Source: Azolla pinnata
Taxonomy: Eukaryota > Streptophyta > Polypodiopsida > Salviniales > Salviniaceae
Direction of reading: 5' to 3'
DNA length: 28,730 nt
Assembly (NCBI GenBank): GCA_037176905.1
Contig: JBBBWG010032342.1
Coordinates: forward strand, 1 to 28,730
A model generated the notes under the pieces. That model was not told the DNA's origin. It was given only the letters and a program-made list of their open reading frames with translations, and searched no databases. The stretch's first letter is position 1, and each line of letters opens with the position of its first letter. Positions 1-10,700 of the stretch are shown one piece after another. Made by a program: the position numbers and the translations under genes.

Positions 1-510
1 GTCCTGATCCTGATCTGCATCCGAAGATCCGTCCTCGGCTTTTTTTCTTCTGTCGATTGCATAAACACGGGCATCCCGATCTGTGCTCGGAAGCTTCATC
101 GTTGGATTTCTTCTGCCGATTATTGCATCAGTAGGAGTAAGTGTTCTTGATCTGCGTCATCACTGGATTTCTTCTGCTGATTACAATCAGTAAAAGTAAG
201 TGTTCTTGGTCTACGTCAGAAGCTTCATCGTTGGATTTCTTCTGCCGATTACATCAATAGAAGTAAGTGTCTTGAGCTGTGTCGGAAGTTCCATCATTGG
301 GTTTCTTCTGCCAATTACACCGACAGAAGTAAGCATCTTGATCTATGTCGGAAGCTTCATCGCTGGATTACTTCTGTCGATTACATCGGCAGAAGTGTCT
401 TGATCTACGTCGGAAACTTCATCATTGGCTTTCTTCTGCCGATTACGTCAACACAAGGATCATGATCTGTGTCGAAAGCTTCATCGTCGGCTTTCTTCTT
501 CATGATGAGC
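1..510. repeat. About 64-bp minisatellite, roughly 8 degenerate copies
   Basis: The core TTCTGCCGATTA (with variants) recurs at 48, 112, 172, 240, 306, 372, 434 and 497, with spacings of 60-68 bp. Each unit also carries GTCGGAAGCTTCATCGTTGG and an AGAAGTAAGTGTCTTGATCT-like segment. Copies are 75-90% alike by eye. The plus strand at 200-403 stays open and encodes about three 22-residue repeats, which follows from three units that are multiples of 3 rather than showing a gene. The array may extend left of the window. Confidence 0.88.
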
Positions 511-850
511 TCTTTAAATGATCCAATAACTTGTATTCTCTCTTTTGCGACAAAGGAGACAAAGATTAGTTCGTCAACAAAGTCTGATGGTACGCTTTCA
601 TAGTTTTGAGGATTTTTAAATCAACACGAGGGAGGCAGCGGATTCTCAAAACATGTCTTTGTAAAGACAATCGATCACCTATCGGACAAATGGGGTCTCC
701 AATGTCCGGATCAGCCATGCCATGGCCCTTAGAAGAAAGAGAGCGCCTCTAAGAAACGCGACGAATCTAGTTATCAATGCAAGCTTGGAAGAGAGGTATT
801 TTCAGAAAAAGATCTCTTCATTGACAATTCTAGCCTTTGATCATCAGTCA
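511..850. other. Unassigned intergenic sequence
   Basis: No open frame, RNA gene or repeat recognised between the two left-end minisatellites. It is moderately AT-rich. Confidence 0.6.
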
Positions 851-1092
851 TCGAGAGAATGATTCTTGATGTTTGATCACATGTCGAGAGAATGATTCCG
901 GTCTTCGATCATCCATCGAGAGAACGATTGTGGCCCTTCGATCATGAGTCTAAAGAACGATTTTGGTCTTTGATCATTTTTTGAGAGAACGATTTCGGTG
1001 TTTGATCGCCTATCGAGAGAACGATTCGGGTGGTCGTCGATCGTACATCGAGAGAACGATTCAAGCATCTGATCATCCGTTAGAGAGAATGC
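851..1092. repeat. 32-33-bp minisatellite, 8 copies
   Basis: The core TCGAGAGAACGATT (variants TCGAGAGAATGATT, TCTAAAGAACGATT) starts at 851, 884, 916, 949, 981, 1013, 1048 and about 1080, giving spacings of 32-35 bp. A second conserved block, CTTTGATCAT, lies between cores. It is unrelated in sequence to the 64-bp array upstream. Confidence 0.88.
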
Positions 1093-1163
1093 CTACTAAA
1101 ACTACTAAATCTTCCACTACAAGTTAACACCCCACTAATTCTGTCAATATAATGTAAATCGAT

Positions 1164-1169
1164 TTTATT
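1164..1169 (-). terminator. Candidate poly(A) signal AATAAA of the GASA gene
   Basis: AATAAA on the minus strand, 326 nt after the GASA stop codon. It is the canonical hexamer at a reasonable 3' UTR distance, but plant poly(A) signals are degenerate and the actual site may differ. Confidence 0.3.
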
Positions 1170-1375
1170 CCTAATCACTTCCCGCTACTTGATCGTCATC
1201 GATTTCCTTACCGAATTCGGCTAACAAAAGGTAGTGAATTTTAAAATCTCGTGAATTGATTATCACGATAATTAGGTGTTAATCAGCTAATCGGGCGTTA
1301 ATAGATCAGTGAATTCGGCGTTAACCGAGCTCACAACTCATCGATTTGGTGTCAATCAGGAAGGGAAATGCAACA

Positions 1376-1470
1376 AGAAGAAGACAAAGAAGAAGAGGAA
1401 GAAGAAGAAGACGAAGAAGAAGACGACGAAGAAGATCCGATCCAAGAAGGCAGAGGACGGGAAGGAGGAG
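1376..1470. repeat. GAA/GAC purine triplet tract
   Basis: An imperfect (GAA/GAC)n run on the plus strand, just beyond the GASA 3' end. It produces Arg-rich and Ser-rich frames with no other sign of coding. Confidence 0.85.
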
Positions 1471-1472
1471 GA

Positions 1473-1490
1473 TTAGGGTTAGGGTTAGGG
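1473..1490 (+). repeat. Interstitial telomere-like repeat (TTAGGG)3
   Basis: Three perfect TTAGGG units followed by TTT. On the GASA sense strand this reads AAACCCTAACCCTAA, starting one nucleotide after the TGA, so it is probably in the 3' UTR. The unit is six bases, whereas the common plant telomere unit is TTTAGGG. The sense strand includes one telo-box (AAACCCTAA). Confidence 0.9.
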
Positions 1491-1494
1491 TTTG

Positions 1495-2696
1495 TCAGGG
1501 GCATTTGCCGGTGCCCTTGGAGTTCTTGAGGCGGGCGTAGCAGGCGCAGGCGTCGCGGTTGCCGGCGGTGCCCGGCGGAACGCATCTGCAGACATGGCAG
1601 CAGGCGTTGCAGCTCCTCAGGCACAGCTTCGCGCGGCTGGCGCGGCTGCACCTGTAGCCGCAGCGGCCCCCGCACTCTGCGCTTCCCACCATCGCCATCG
1701 CCATCGCCGTCGCCATCGCCATCGCCATCGCCGTCGCCGCACGCACAGGGAGAAACACAGACAGCAGAAGAGAACACAGGGAAACACGAAGGGCGTGACT
1801 TCTTCTGCTTCAGCTTCCGCCATCGCCACACGCACAGAGAAAAACATATTACATGTACATATTACATGCACGCATGCATACATGCACACACATACATGCA
1901 TGCATGCATGCATACATACCATGGACTCGCATATGTATGTGGACCATCAATCCATCCATCCATCCACCCACATGTACATACTACATGCATGCACACATAC
2001 ATACATACAAACTTGCAAATTATGCAATTTGCAGAGTAGTTTACGGATATATATATATATATATATACATACATACGTTGGTTGGCATGCATACATACAT
2101 TCAGACTTGGCAAATTATGCAATTTGCAGAGTAGTTTACGGATATATATATAGATATATATATGTTCTTAGTGCCTTTTTTCCATATGCTCGAAATTTTG
2201 CTCTTCCGTTGTCGAATGCGAATGAATGCAGATGAGAACGCGAATGTTGCGAACCAGGCATGGGATGCCGAGTGATTGACTACCACATTGGTTGTAGCCT
2301 GGTCTTACCGAATCTCGAGAGAAGCCGCGCATGGCCGCCGCCTGGCCTCTCGGCTTCGACGCGCAACGATGACGCCATCGCGACCATGGCCTACGCAAAG
2401 AAGAAGAAGAAGAAGAAAAACAAATCAACCCCACAAAATGAATGAGCAAGGAAGAAACAATAGGAGTGTATGTATTGTTTGTATGTAATGTATTGGATTG
2501 ACTTGTATTGGATTGTATTGTACTATATGTACATGCATTATTCTTAAAGACGAGTTTTGGCCATGAAGCCTTCCATGATGTGCATGGAAGAAGAAGAAGA
2601 AGAAGAAGAAGAAGACGGATTTTGATTATGTACCAAGAGGATGAGAAGAGCTGAGAAGATGGTGAGAGAAGAAGACGAGGGCTTCGAGAATGCCAT
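1495..2696 (-). CDS. GASA: GASA/Snakin family (gibberellin-regulated) cysteine-rich secreted peptide, 3 exons, 108 aa
   Basis: Exons (minus strand): 2634-2696, 2309-2390, 1495-1676. Introns begin GTACAT and GTAAGA and end GCGTAG and GCGCAG; phases 0 and 1 join cleanly. Residues 1 to about 27 form a signal peptide with hydrophobic core LTIFSALLILLAMVAMA; cleavage could follow AMA27 or VEA34. A short variable linker (about 28-49, Gly/Arg/His-rich) precedes the domain. The C-terminal 59 residues have 12 cysteines at 50, 54, 58, 67, 71, 74, 75, 78, 80, 92, 94 and 107, with exact GASA spacing (C-X3-C-X3-C-X8-C-X3-C-X2-CC-X2-C-X-C-X11-C-X-C-X12-C), ending KNSKGTGKCP and TGA. Family knowledge: secreted or apoplastic peptides with six disulfides, linked to gibberellin response, growth, redox and antimicrobial defence. 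Length is ordinary for the family. The domain exon is certain; exons 1 and 2 are inferred from splice sites, phase and the signal peptide they create. Oddities: a (GGCGAT)n tract lies beside the last acceptor, and telomere-like repeats follow the stop. Confidence 0.9.
1690..1739. repeat. (CGCCAT/CGCCGT)n hexanucleotide tract at the last GASA acceptor
   Basis: About eight CGCCAT/CGCCGT units on the plus strand (GGCGAT/GGCGAC on the sense strand) lie 13-63 nt upstream of the final 3' splice site of GASA. In frame with the domain it would read Met-Ala repeats, so an unspliced reading yields a spurious start in this tract. Confidence 0.88.
1846..2165. repeat. Microsatellite cluster and 94-bp tandem duplication in GASA intron 2
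   Basis: CATGCATACATGC-type repeats (1846-1920), an ATCC run (1948-1968) and TA runs (2048-2070, 2142-2162). A unit of about 94 bp is duplicated: AAATTATGCAATTTGCAGAG followed by TAGTTTACGGATATATA occurs near 2017 and again near 2111. Each copy includes the inverted repeat GCAAATT-ATGC-AATTTGC. Confidence 0.85.
2585..2616. repeat. (GAA)n microsatellite in GASA intron 1
   Basis: About ten GAA units on the plus strand. On the sense strand it is a TTC run 18 nt after the first 5' splice site. A second, shorter AAG run at 2397-2418 forms the polypyrimidine tract of the same intron's acceptor. Confidence 0.85.
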
Positions 2697-2734
2697 CTGA
2701 AGGCTTGATCTACAATAACACTTGCCTTAGCTCT

Positions 2735-2742
<8 letters not shown>

Positions 2743-2768
<26 letters not shown>
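2743..2768 (-). promoter_or_regulatory. (TA)n tract, probable TATA box of the GASA gene
   Basis: A pure TA dinucleotide run of 26 bp lies 47-72 nt upstream of the GASA ATG. TATA-binding protein there would place the start of transcription roughly 15-25 nt upstream of the ATG, giving a very short leader. The position fits a core promoter, but a chance microsatellite cannot be excluded from sequence alone. Confidence 0.45.
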
Positions 2769-2772
<4 letters not shown>

Positions 2773-3951
2773 TAGATATTACTTGGCCCTTAAACCTTCT
2801 TCTCAAAACCTATGGGGTAAAAATTTCCCCACCTAGGGTTTCAAAGGTGCATCTACATACCCAACAAAGGAGGTACAAAGATGACCCAAGGGCCCCACTC
2901 GCTTTCGTGAGCGGTATCTGTCATTCGTTTGCTCGTTCAATCGTTCGTCCATTTGTGTGCTTCATCACTCTTTTTGAGGCACGATTAGGAGGTGCCATTT
3001 CGATCCTAGCTTTGCGCTAAACCCGTGGGCTCGATCGCTCTCCTGAGACAGATTACCTGCATTCAATCGAGCAAATTAAGAGCTTGCTTTTTTTACTCAA
3101 CTTTATATGAACCATGTTCGGAATACGTGAAGATTCTTCACATACACAACAAGAAGAACAAGACCAAGAACAAGAAGAAGAGTAGCAAGAACAAGTAAGA
3201 ATGGTTAGGCAGAACTGGCCTCTCTTTCTACCTTCCTCCGCCTCGGTGCAAACAGTTGGATGGAATTGAAGTGAAGCGAGGGACGAAATGCCGTGTCAAC
3301 AAATACTGGCATCCATCCACTCAAACTCACTTTGCCCTGAAAAACCATCACTTTAGGTACTCCTCTCCCTGCCACATTGTTCCCCCCTTCTTTTTTGTCT
3401 CACCTTTACAGTCTTGCACTTCTCCAGCGGCTCGATCCGGAGCCTGTGTACTCAAACAAAAAAATAGAATTGAATGTCTTTAGATTCCAGCTTTCTTTCA
3501 GTTAACTCTCATCATGTAGTTAGAAAACCCTTATCATCTCCTAAACCCTTGAACCCTGAACCTTCTGATCTTTGCTGATTTCGTCGAGGGCATTCCTCTT
3601 GACTCAAATGGACTCTATGCTTTTTTCCTTGGCAACAACAAAACAAAGAGAGAAAGGAGAGAAAAAGGAAACCAGATGTTTGCTTGTGCATATGTTGCAA
3701 ACTAGATAAGAAGAGTGAGTTGGTGAAAAAAGGAAATCCTGATAAAAGAGTTAGAACTCCGTGGTCTACCTTTTCCTTGATTGAGGTGGCTAGAAGATCC
3801 CCCACAAAAGAAAGTGAACGGACATATATATAGTGAAAGACTTGGCTTCCAAACCACCCATCTACATGAACATGGAAGAGCATCAACTTACCAGAAATCA
3901 TAATAATAATCATGGTCTCCAAGAACCTCAAATGGACCCCATGATGTACCT
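2769..3951. other. Region upstream of GASA, no gene recognised
   Basis: Holds GAA/AAGAAC-type short repeats near 3145-3200 and a TE-like stretch near 2880-3060 with no identifiable ends. A minus-strand open frame at 3512-3931 (139 codons, TTG start) is Leu/Phe-rich and matches no family I know. Some GASA regulatory sequence is expected here, but I could not identify gibberellin-response elements with confidence. Confidence 0.5.
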
Positions 3952-3975
3952 ATATATATAGATAGATAGATAGAT
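3950..3975. repeat. TA/GATA microsatellite
   Basis: TATATATATA followed by four GATA units. Confidence 0.85.
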
Positions 3976-4517
3976 GCATTTCAACAGATTATACCACCTT
4001 AATTATATTGGCTTGTTTTGTATAAAACATCACATAAACAAACACACCTCTTTACCTGCAGGATCAAATAAATATATGCACCGATATTTTTCTCCTGTTT
4101 TCCATCATTGGATCCACCAGCGAGCCTGGCCCTCACTTGATTCCGCACAAGATCCTCTTGAATACAAAACAAAATCCTTACCGGCACAATCATATTCAAG
4201 AATATATGTATTTCTTGATGGAAGCCATACCGTGCTCCATGAAAGGAGACATGTTCTGAAGAAAACTCACTCGGGTGCTCTAGCAACAGGCCTTCTTTAA
4301 CAGCAATGGGGCGCTACATCTTAGCAATATATGCTCAGGGAAACGGCCTTTTCCAAACCTGTACTCTCAAAACTATCCAATGCGATTCCAAGAAAGCATG
4401 ACATGGATATCAATTAAATCTTTGTTACATTTCCAAAACAAAACCAGCCACCCAAGTTTTACAAAGGAGAGTGAGGAAATTGTTATAATAGATTGTTCCG
4501 GACAGTGTCCCGCACAA
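3976..4517. other. Region downstream of NADK, no gene recognised
   Basis: Opposed open frames occur (plus 3974-4300, minus 3999-4286), neither with a recognisable domain. It is probably 3' flank of NADK. Confidence 0.5.
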
Positions 4518-4523
4518 TTTATT
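4518..4523 (-). terminator. Candidate poly(A) signal AATAAA of NADK
   Basis: Minus-strand AATAAA, 270 nt past the NADK stop codon. The 4300-4792 stretch is the likely 3' UTR and holds no other recognised feature. Confidence 0.35.
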
Positions 4524-4792
4524 TTACATTGCAAAGGAGTCCTTCATGGAAACTTCAAACCATGTCTAAGCTTTGTATTTACTTGAGAAGTTGCCACTAG
4601 CAGTAGGTAAGTAGGAAGAAACTAGATTACAACTCGAAGAAAGACCAGAAATCCTCCTTAAAAGGAAAGTCGATGATGATGGACCCGCACTGAAGTGGGC
4701 CATAGCTACTCCTTGAATACTATACAGGAATATAAAGCAAGCAGTGGACGGAGAAAAAAGACCATATCCTTAAGTTTCCCTTCTTTTTAGCT

Positions 4793-7700
4793 TCATTCGT
4801 AAGGGTGTTCCACAGGTTGTGCATCCCGTGGACCATCCGTAGCCTGAGCTTTTCTTACATTCCAATGCAATCCCTCTCTCACGCTTCGCAGGAAATCATG
4901 AGTAGAATCTACTTCACATGTGGTGGGAACAGGCCAAAGAGAGACATTACACACCAGGGCATCTCCAGCTTGCAAGTGTTGCCGATCTTTCCCGTCAAAT
5001 GATGCCCATGCGTCACCTCTGCTGTTGAATGGTACTTGCACACGAAGTGTAACATACTCCGGCAAAATAAGAGGCCGAAAAGAAAGAGAATGAGGACAAA
5101 TAGGTGTAAAAAGGATCCCCGGGACCTACACATTGACCAAAACAAAGAAATGCGCTTCAGTTAGAATCAATGTTCAATGTTTGATCATTTTTCTTTCACT
5201 GATTTCATGTGTCATGACAGTTATAATATATGTGTAGGGAATTCAAATCAGAATGGGAACAGGCCCTTGTTATAAAGCATGATACTATAAAGTTTTGACA
5301 AATATGCCAGGAACTTTGGTGTTCTTTAAACATCGTTTATAAAAGAGAAGATATATATAGATTCATGAGGTGACTCGGTTGAAATTTCAAAACTCAAATA
5401 AATATGTGTAGTGGCGAATGTCAAACTTCTCAGTGTTAAGAATGTCTCAACAAGCTTGTGACATCCATTACAGATAGATATTATTCATAAACCTAGTTTG
5501 AATCATATGCATCTTACTGTATCCTCCTAAATATACCACCAAATCATTACTGGTTACGACAAACGCAAATGATGATGGAACAATTCAGAGAAATATATGA
5601 TCTTGAGATAAGATGAAGTACGACATACTTGAGGATGTACCACAGATCCCCCAGCTGCCAAGGAATATGCAGTACTTCCAGATGTTGTTGAAATGATCAA
5701 CCCATCTCCTTGAACACATGTCATGAAGGAGTTATCACAATAGCACTCCAAGAATGTGAGGAAAGATGATATGCCTCTGTCTATAGATACTTCATTTAGA
5801 ACAAGGTGTGAATCTTTTGAAATCTTTCTTGTATCACATGGTCCCTCTGGAAGGTCAGATGCTCTGATTATTCGGCAGGTCAGACGGTAGCGAAGAGAGA
5901 TGTGCAAAGGTCCTCTGATTATGTTTTGGAGAGTATCTTTGTACCTATCACTCTCTTTGTGGATGGTTAAAGTTAACTAAATGTATGAACCAAAAGAAGA
6001 TTCATGAAATTACACCAGCCATTATGTGATGTTAAGGATACGGAACGGTGTCATGAACCCTAATGACCCCATTGCAAATGACACCATTGGAGGAACTGGT
6101 CCCTTGAACATAGAGGCAGTCTGGACAATTTTATCAAAGCATTAAACATCTGAAGGCAATGTTTCTTGAAAGTTTGAAGTAAAAGATATTCATACCCAAA
6201 GCACGGTTCCATCTCCACCCAATGTTATAACAAGATCAACCTTCGTATGTAGAGCCAGAACCTCTTCATCTGCACTGATAAATTTACTTATTAAAATTTA
6301 ATTCTTTGGCAATAAAAAGCAAGCTGCAGGGGCCCTTCTCTAACATGGTCAGCCCTTTTGTGTAGTACGAGGGTCTCTTATAAATTCTTCTAGCACATTT
6401 TCATTGTAGTTCATATGAAACAAGTGAAACATCATAGATCACAATTATACTGTTTGTGTCATGAAGTAAAAGGACTTTAGAAGAAAACTCTTTGTTACAT
6501 TGAAAGTGGATTAGGGCACTGCAGGATCAACTGTTAGAGCAATTTGATCCATTGCTCAGGGGTGCATTTACGCATGTATGTATATTAATAGGTGCGGAAG
6601 TTATAAACTAAAGAAAAAGCTGGACTGAAAGAAACATTCACGTACAAATATCGACATAAAAACACCATCTGGGAGAGAGAACATGGGCAGGCTTTAAAAG
6701 TAGAAATACTTGGAGAGTGAAGACATAGCGGTTTGCTAGGAGACAACATCTGAGAAATAGAGGGACCAGATCACTCAGATTTGTTAGGAAAAATTAATAC
6801 ACATAACTTGTTTAATTGCTTCTGTTGGCTTCTTTTAAGTTTGCCCATAATCATTCTTTTATCATGCATGCATCTAACATCTTCAAGTCCATACCTGTTT
6901 CCCATGCATGAACAAAGCTGTAAAAAGAACTGCTTGAGAGTAGCTCCCGCTTGACACGTGGCTCAACAAAAATCTCCATCCCTTTATCCTCCTTCAGCCA
7001 CCTATCAAAACAGAGATAATATCCCCCCCCCCCCCCCTTGTTTCATGAAAAGACTGCTTATGAAACAGTGATTCCTCAAACCAGAAAGGTAGAGAACTTA
7101 CTTCACCATCTCTATACAGAGAGCCTGCACTTCAGCAGAATTAGGTTTGGTAAGTATGGCAACAGAGTGAGGTGGTGAGTCCCATTCTAAGATGATCTGG
7201 GCATATATTATGAAGAATAGTGGCTAATAAGCACCCAACAGATATTCATTCCAAGAGAAATGCCTAATTACATTGTGCACTGCACCCACCAAATAATATA
7301 TAGTTTTGATCAATATGTATATGCTCACATATGTTCTACTTGACTTTGCATAAGATCTCAAACCTCTGGAATTACTACAATGGAAACCTCATACCCAACC
7401 TTCCGTCGGGCTTCTGTTATTTGACCAAAATTAGCCACTAGAGATAAAATAGAATGAATCAACAAATAAATGTACAAATAACATGTAATTATAAAAGAAG
7501 GAGATACATCGACCATATGATTCTGAAAATTACGAACTATAATTCCCCAATATTCATTTGACAAAAATAATTCGCAGGCATTTGCAAATTTTTACCGATA
7601 CAAATCACAGCTCAATGATCAGGACCCACACTGGCAATCAAGAATTACTTCAAAGATGCCTCAAATGCTAAACATAGATTACCTCCTTGCTACTACGAAC

Positions 7701-10700
7701 AGCTGTTGTGATATCACCCCTTTCAAATGACACAACATCATGCTTGTGATGCCTATTCTTAACCCCATCACAGCCCCAAGCAAGAGTGAAAGGGACCTAG
7801 CAAACCAACAGGTATGCCACCATTACCAGTGCTATTATTTCAAGACTTGCATCAAAAAGATCATAAAAGAAACATGAATCAAACCTTTGTCAATGTTCTC
7901 TTCTCATCCAACAGGCTTGGTAGTTCTGATGTGCTATCTTCTCTCCCAAGAACCTCATGACTACAAATTCCATCTTTACCGCAGTAAATTCCATTAAGCT
8001 CAGGAGTCTGTACATTAGCTGATGCCAGTTTCTTGCTTTTGATTGACCCGGCAAGAACAGCTTAAATTACAATCACCATCATTGGTTAAAAAAAAGGACA
8101 ATCAAATCAGATAACATAAGAAATCAAAACTATGTGTAGGGGGTAAAAGCAAGTTAAAGAAATGTATATAGAGCCTGGCATATAAAGAAACATTTCCTGC
8201 AGTGAAGTTTTTACTTGAATGTATCAATTCTAAGATGAATACATGTAATATGTAAAGATTCCAGCAAACTTTTATTATCTTATAAACTTCTTAATATTAA
8301 TGCATACAGCTCGAATATCAAACCCCCGTTCTCAATTGTTTTCCTGTCTTTAGCTCAAACTTGTATAGCAAATTATTTAAGCACAGCTTCTAATCCCATC
8401 TACCCTTCGGAACTCAGTGGCTAGAAGCAAAGAAAGTAATGCTCATAACTTTACCATTGCTCTTAAAAGAATTTTGGTTACTCCAGTGCAAAAAAAGCAT
8501 GACCGGTAACATCAAACTTTTTGACAAATCACTGCTACAAAGTTTTTCCTCATCCCCTTGACGAAGTTCTCATTACAGATAAGAACTATAACTCTTAACA
8601 GGTACCCCATCATGCTTTATAAAAAGTGTATACAATCATCCTGCAAAGACAACAAAAAAGAAGAACAAAAGAAAAATCTACCTTCAGTTGCCTTGTTCCG
8701 CAAGCATTCAAGTTCGTACTTCCGCTTCCATTCAGCAGCCTCTTCCAATGCTCTTGCCTTCCCATCAGCAGCAGCCCTCAGAGCCTTTGCTACAGCTGCA
8801 ATAGGTCATAAATTTAACTAGAAGAAATGGATTATTATTTACACACAGATGTAGTTATACTAGAAACCGAATTGGTGTAAAATTTGCCTTATTTTAAGAT
8901 GTATTTTCGCACACTGACAGAAAACCAAGTGGTAAAAACTTCAAAACGAAAAAGAACATATAACTGAATATTTATAGATAAAACAAAGAACCCGTTTAGG
9001 GATGCAAATTTGACCGGATTCAGGGCTCAATTAAACCCGTTTAGGGATGCAAAACTTCAGAACGAATAAGAACAACATATTACTAAATATTTATAGATAA
9101 AACAAAGAACCCGTTTGGGGATGCAGGGATCAACATCTCATCCATCCAATTAAAGGAGATAAAGCTACTTTGAACGTGGAACAAATAACATTGCAACAAA
9201 CGTTCATACATTCTACAACATATGCTTAGGTTATCTCCAAGATATGCTAGCATTATTTAACATTTCCATGGTGCTTACAGTTCTTTTAGATTGTCTATAA
9301 TATTGCATGACTGCAGCCATACCAGCTCATCTCCTAGAGATAACAAGTTCTTTAACGATTGTCATTGTTATATTACTACCTCCAAGAATGCCAAAGTAAA
9401 CTACTTATCAGCTAATACTGCCAAGTAGAAGAAGGATATTTAACATCTTCTGGTCACTCACCTTTAAGTTAAGTGCATGTCAAAATTGATTACAGTCATC
9501 TATCCCGGATTGTGCACTAAAGTCTCCAGCTAGCATGACCTACTTGATTGCAAAACCCCAAAGTGACGTAAAGATTGGGCTCTGATAGAAATATTTTGCT
9601 CCTACAAGTCCAGAAATTGTAACATGGCAACATGGCAACGTGTTTTGGTGCATTGACTTTCCGTTATTCATGTCAGCCTAAAATGAACAGGTGGCGTCCC
9701 AAATTCAATGCTGAAAAACTTTGGATCCTCCGTGAAATTCCTTCTACCTACCATGCAACAACTCTGATAAAGTGGTACACAGCGTTGCAACCTACACCTT
9801 TCCTTTTGAAAGAAACCCTTTTTCTCCAGGTCCACAAATTGTAGGGTGGGGTGGGAACTTTTTGTTCCATGAATTAACTTTCCCACTCTCCCTGTTGGCA
9901 CAAAGTCCTACATCTTGTGGCAAGAAGCTTTAGATCGTCGTGTGCAAATCCTCTTTCCTTCAGTCTAACAACTCCCACAGTAAGCGCGTGATTTTTGTTT
10001 CTGCTCTTTTGCTAATGTCCCATTTCATCACTTCCACCTTATCTGGTCGCTGCCCGGTCATGTTTCTTAACAACTTCTATCCACCATGCATTTCCTCTTT
10101 ATGACTTACTATGCATCCTCCACATCTTCGTGTGTTTACCCTCTTATTGTTTGTTCTTATTGTTGGTTATGCATCCTTGCGCATTTCCTCGCAGGTTACT
10201 ATAGAGCACACAGTGACTCAGCAGCAATGAGTTCTAACTATGATGAGGAGACATCAAAAACTGATTATAAGGATGCAGATGGAAACAATTTAAGTACTGA
10301 CTGAATGATGCAAATAGAAGCACGTGAAGAAGATTACAGGTGAAATTTAATTAGCTTATAATTTAAAAGTAAGGAAACGAACTAGACGTTTAGAAACTGA
10401 TTTATATGTGGAATTCAACTCGCATCAAATTCAACTAGATTAAAAGTTGAAACTGTATATATAAATTCAATTCAATTATGAACTAAATCTTTGGAAAACA
10501 GTTCAAGTCCACAAAGATATGATACTAACTTCTCAGCGCTTCAGAGAACTCTACAAGATGTTCATCTGCTGATATATGAGCCGTTTCTTGAACAAATTGT
10601 TGCAGACCATTTTCTGATGGGAGGGACGACGTTATGTCCACCCAAGCTTTTTGATCAATTCTCTCATCTTTCTCTTCTACCCCACTTCTCAGAGAAGGCT

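Noticed and set aside
1473..1490. A chromosome end.
   Set aside because: Only three units, flanked on both sides by non-telomeric sequence and a gene.
1352..1831. A 159-codon minus frame through the GGCGAT repeat as the real GASA-locus protein.
   Set aside because: It is out of frame with the 12-cysteine domain and consists mostly of repeat-derived Gly-Asp and Ser runs.
7358..7564. An extra NADK exon from the open frame containing [20 protein letters not shown].
   Set aside because: Exons 7683-7796 and 7102-7196 join in phase to give [14 protein letters not shown], the expected NADK1 sequence, so this lies in intron 5.
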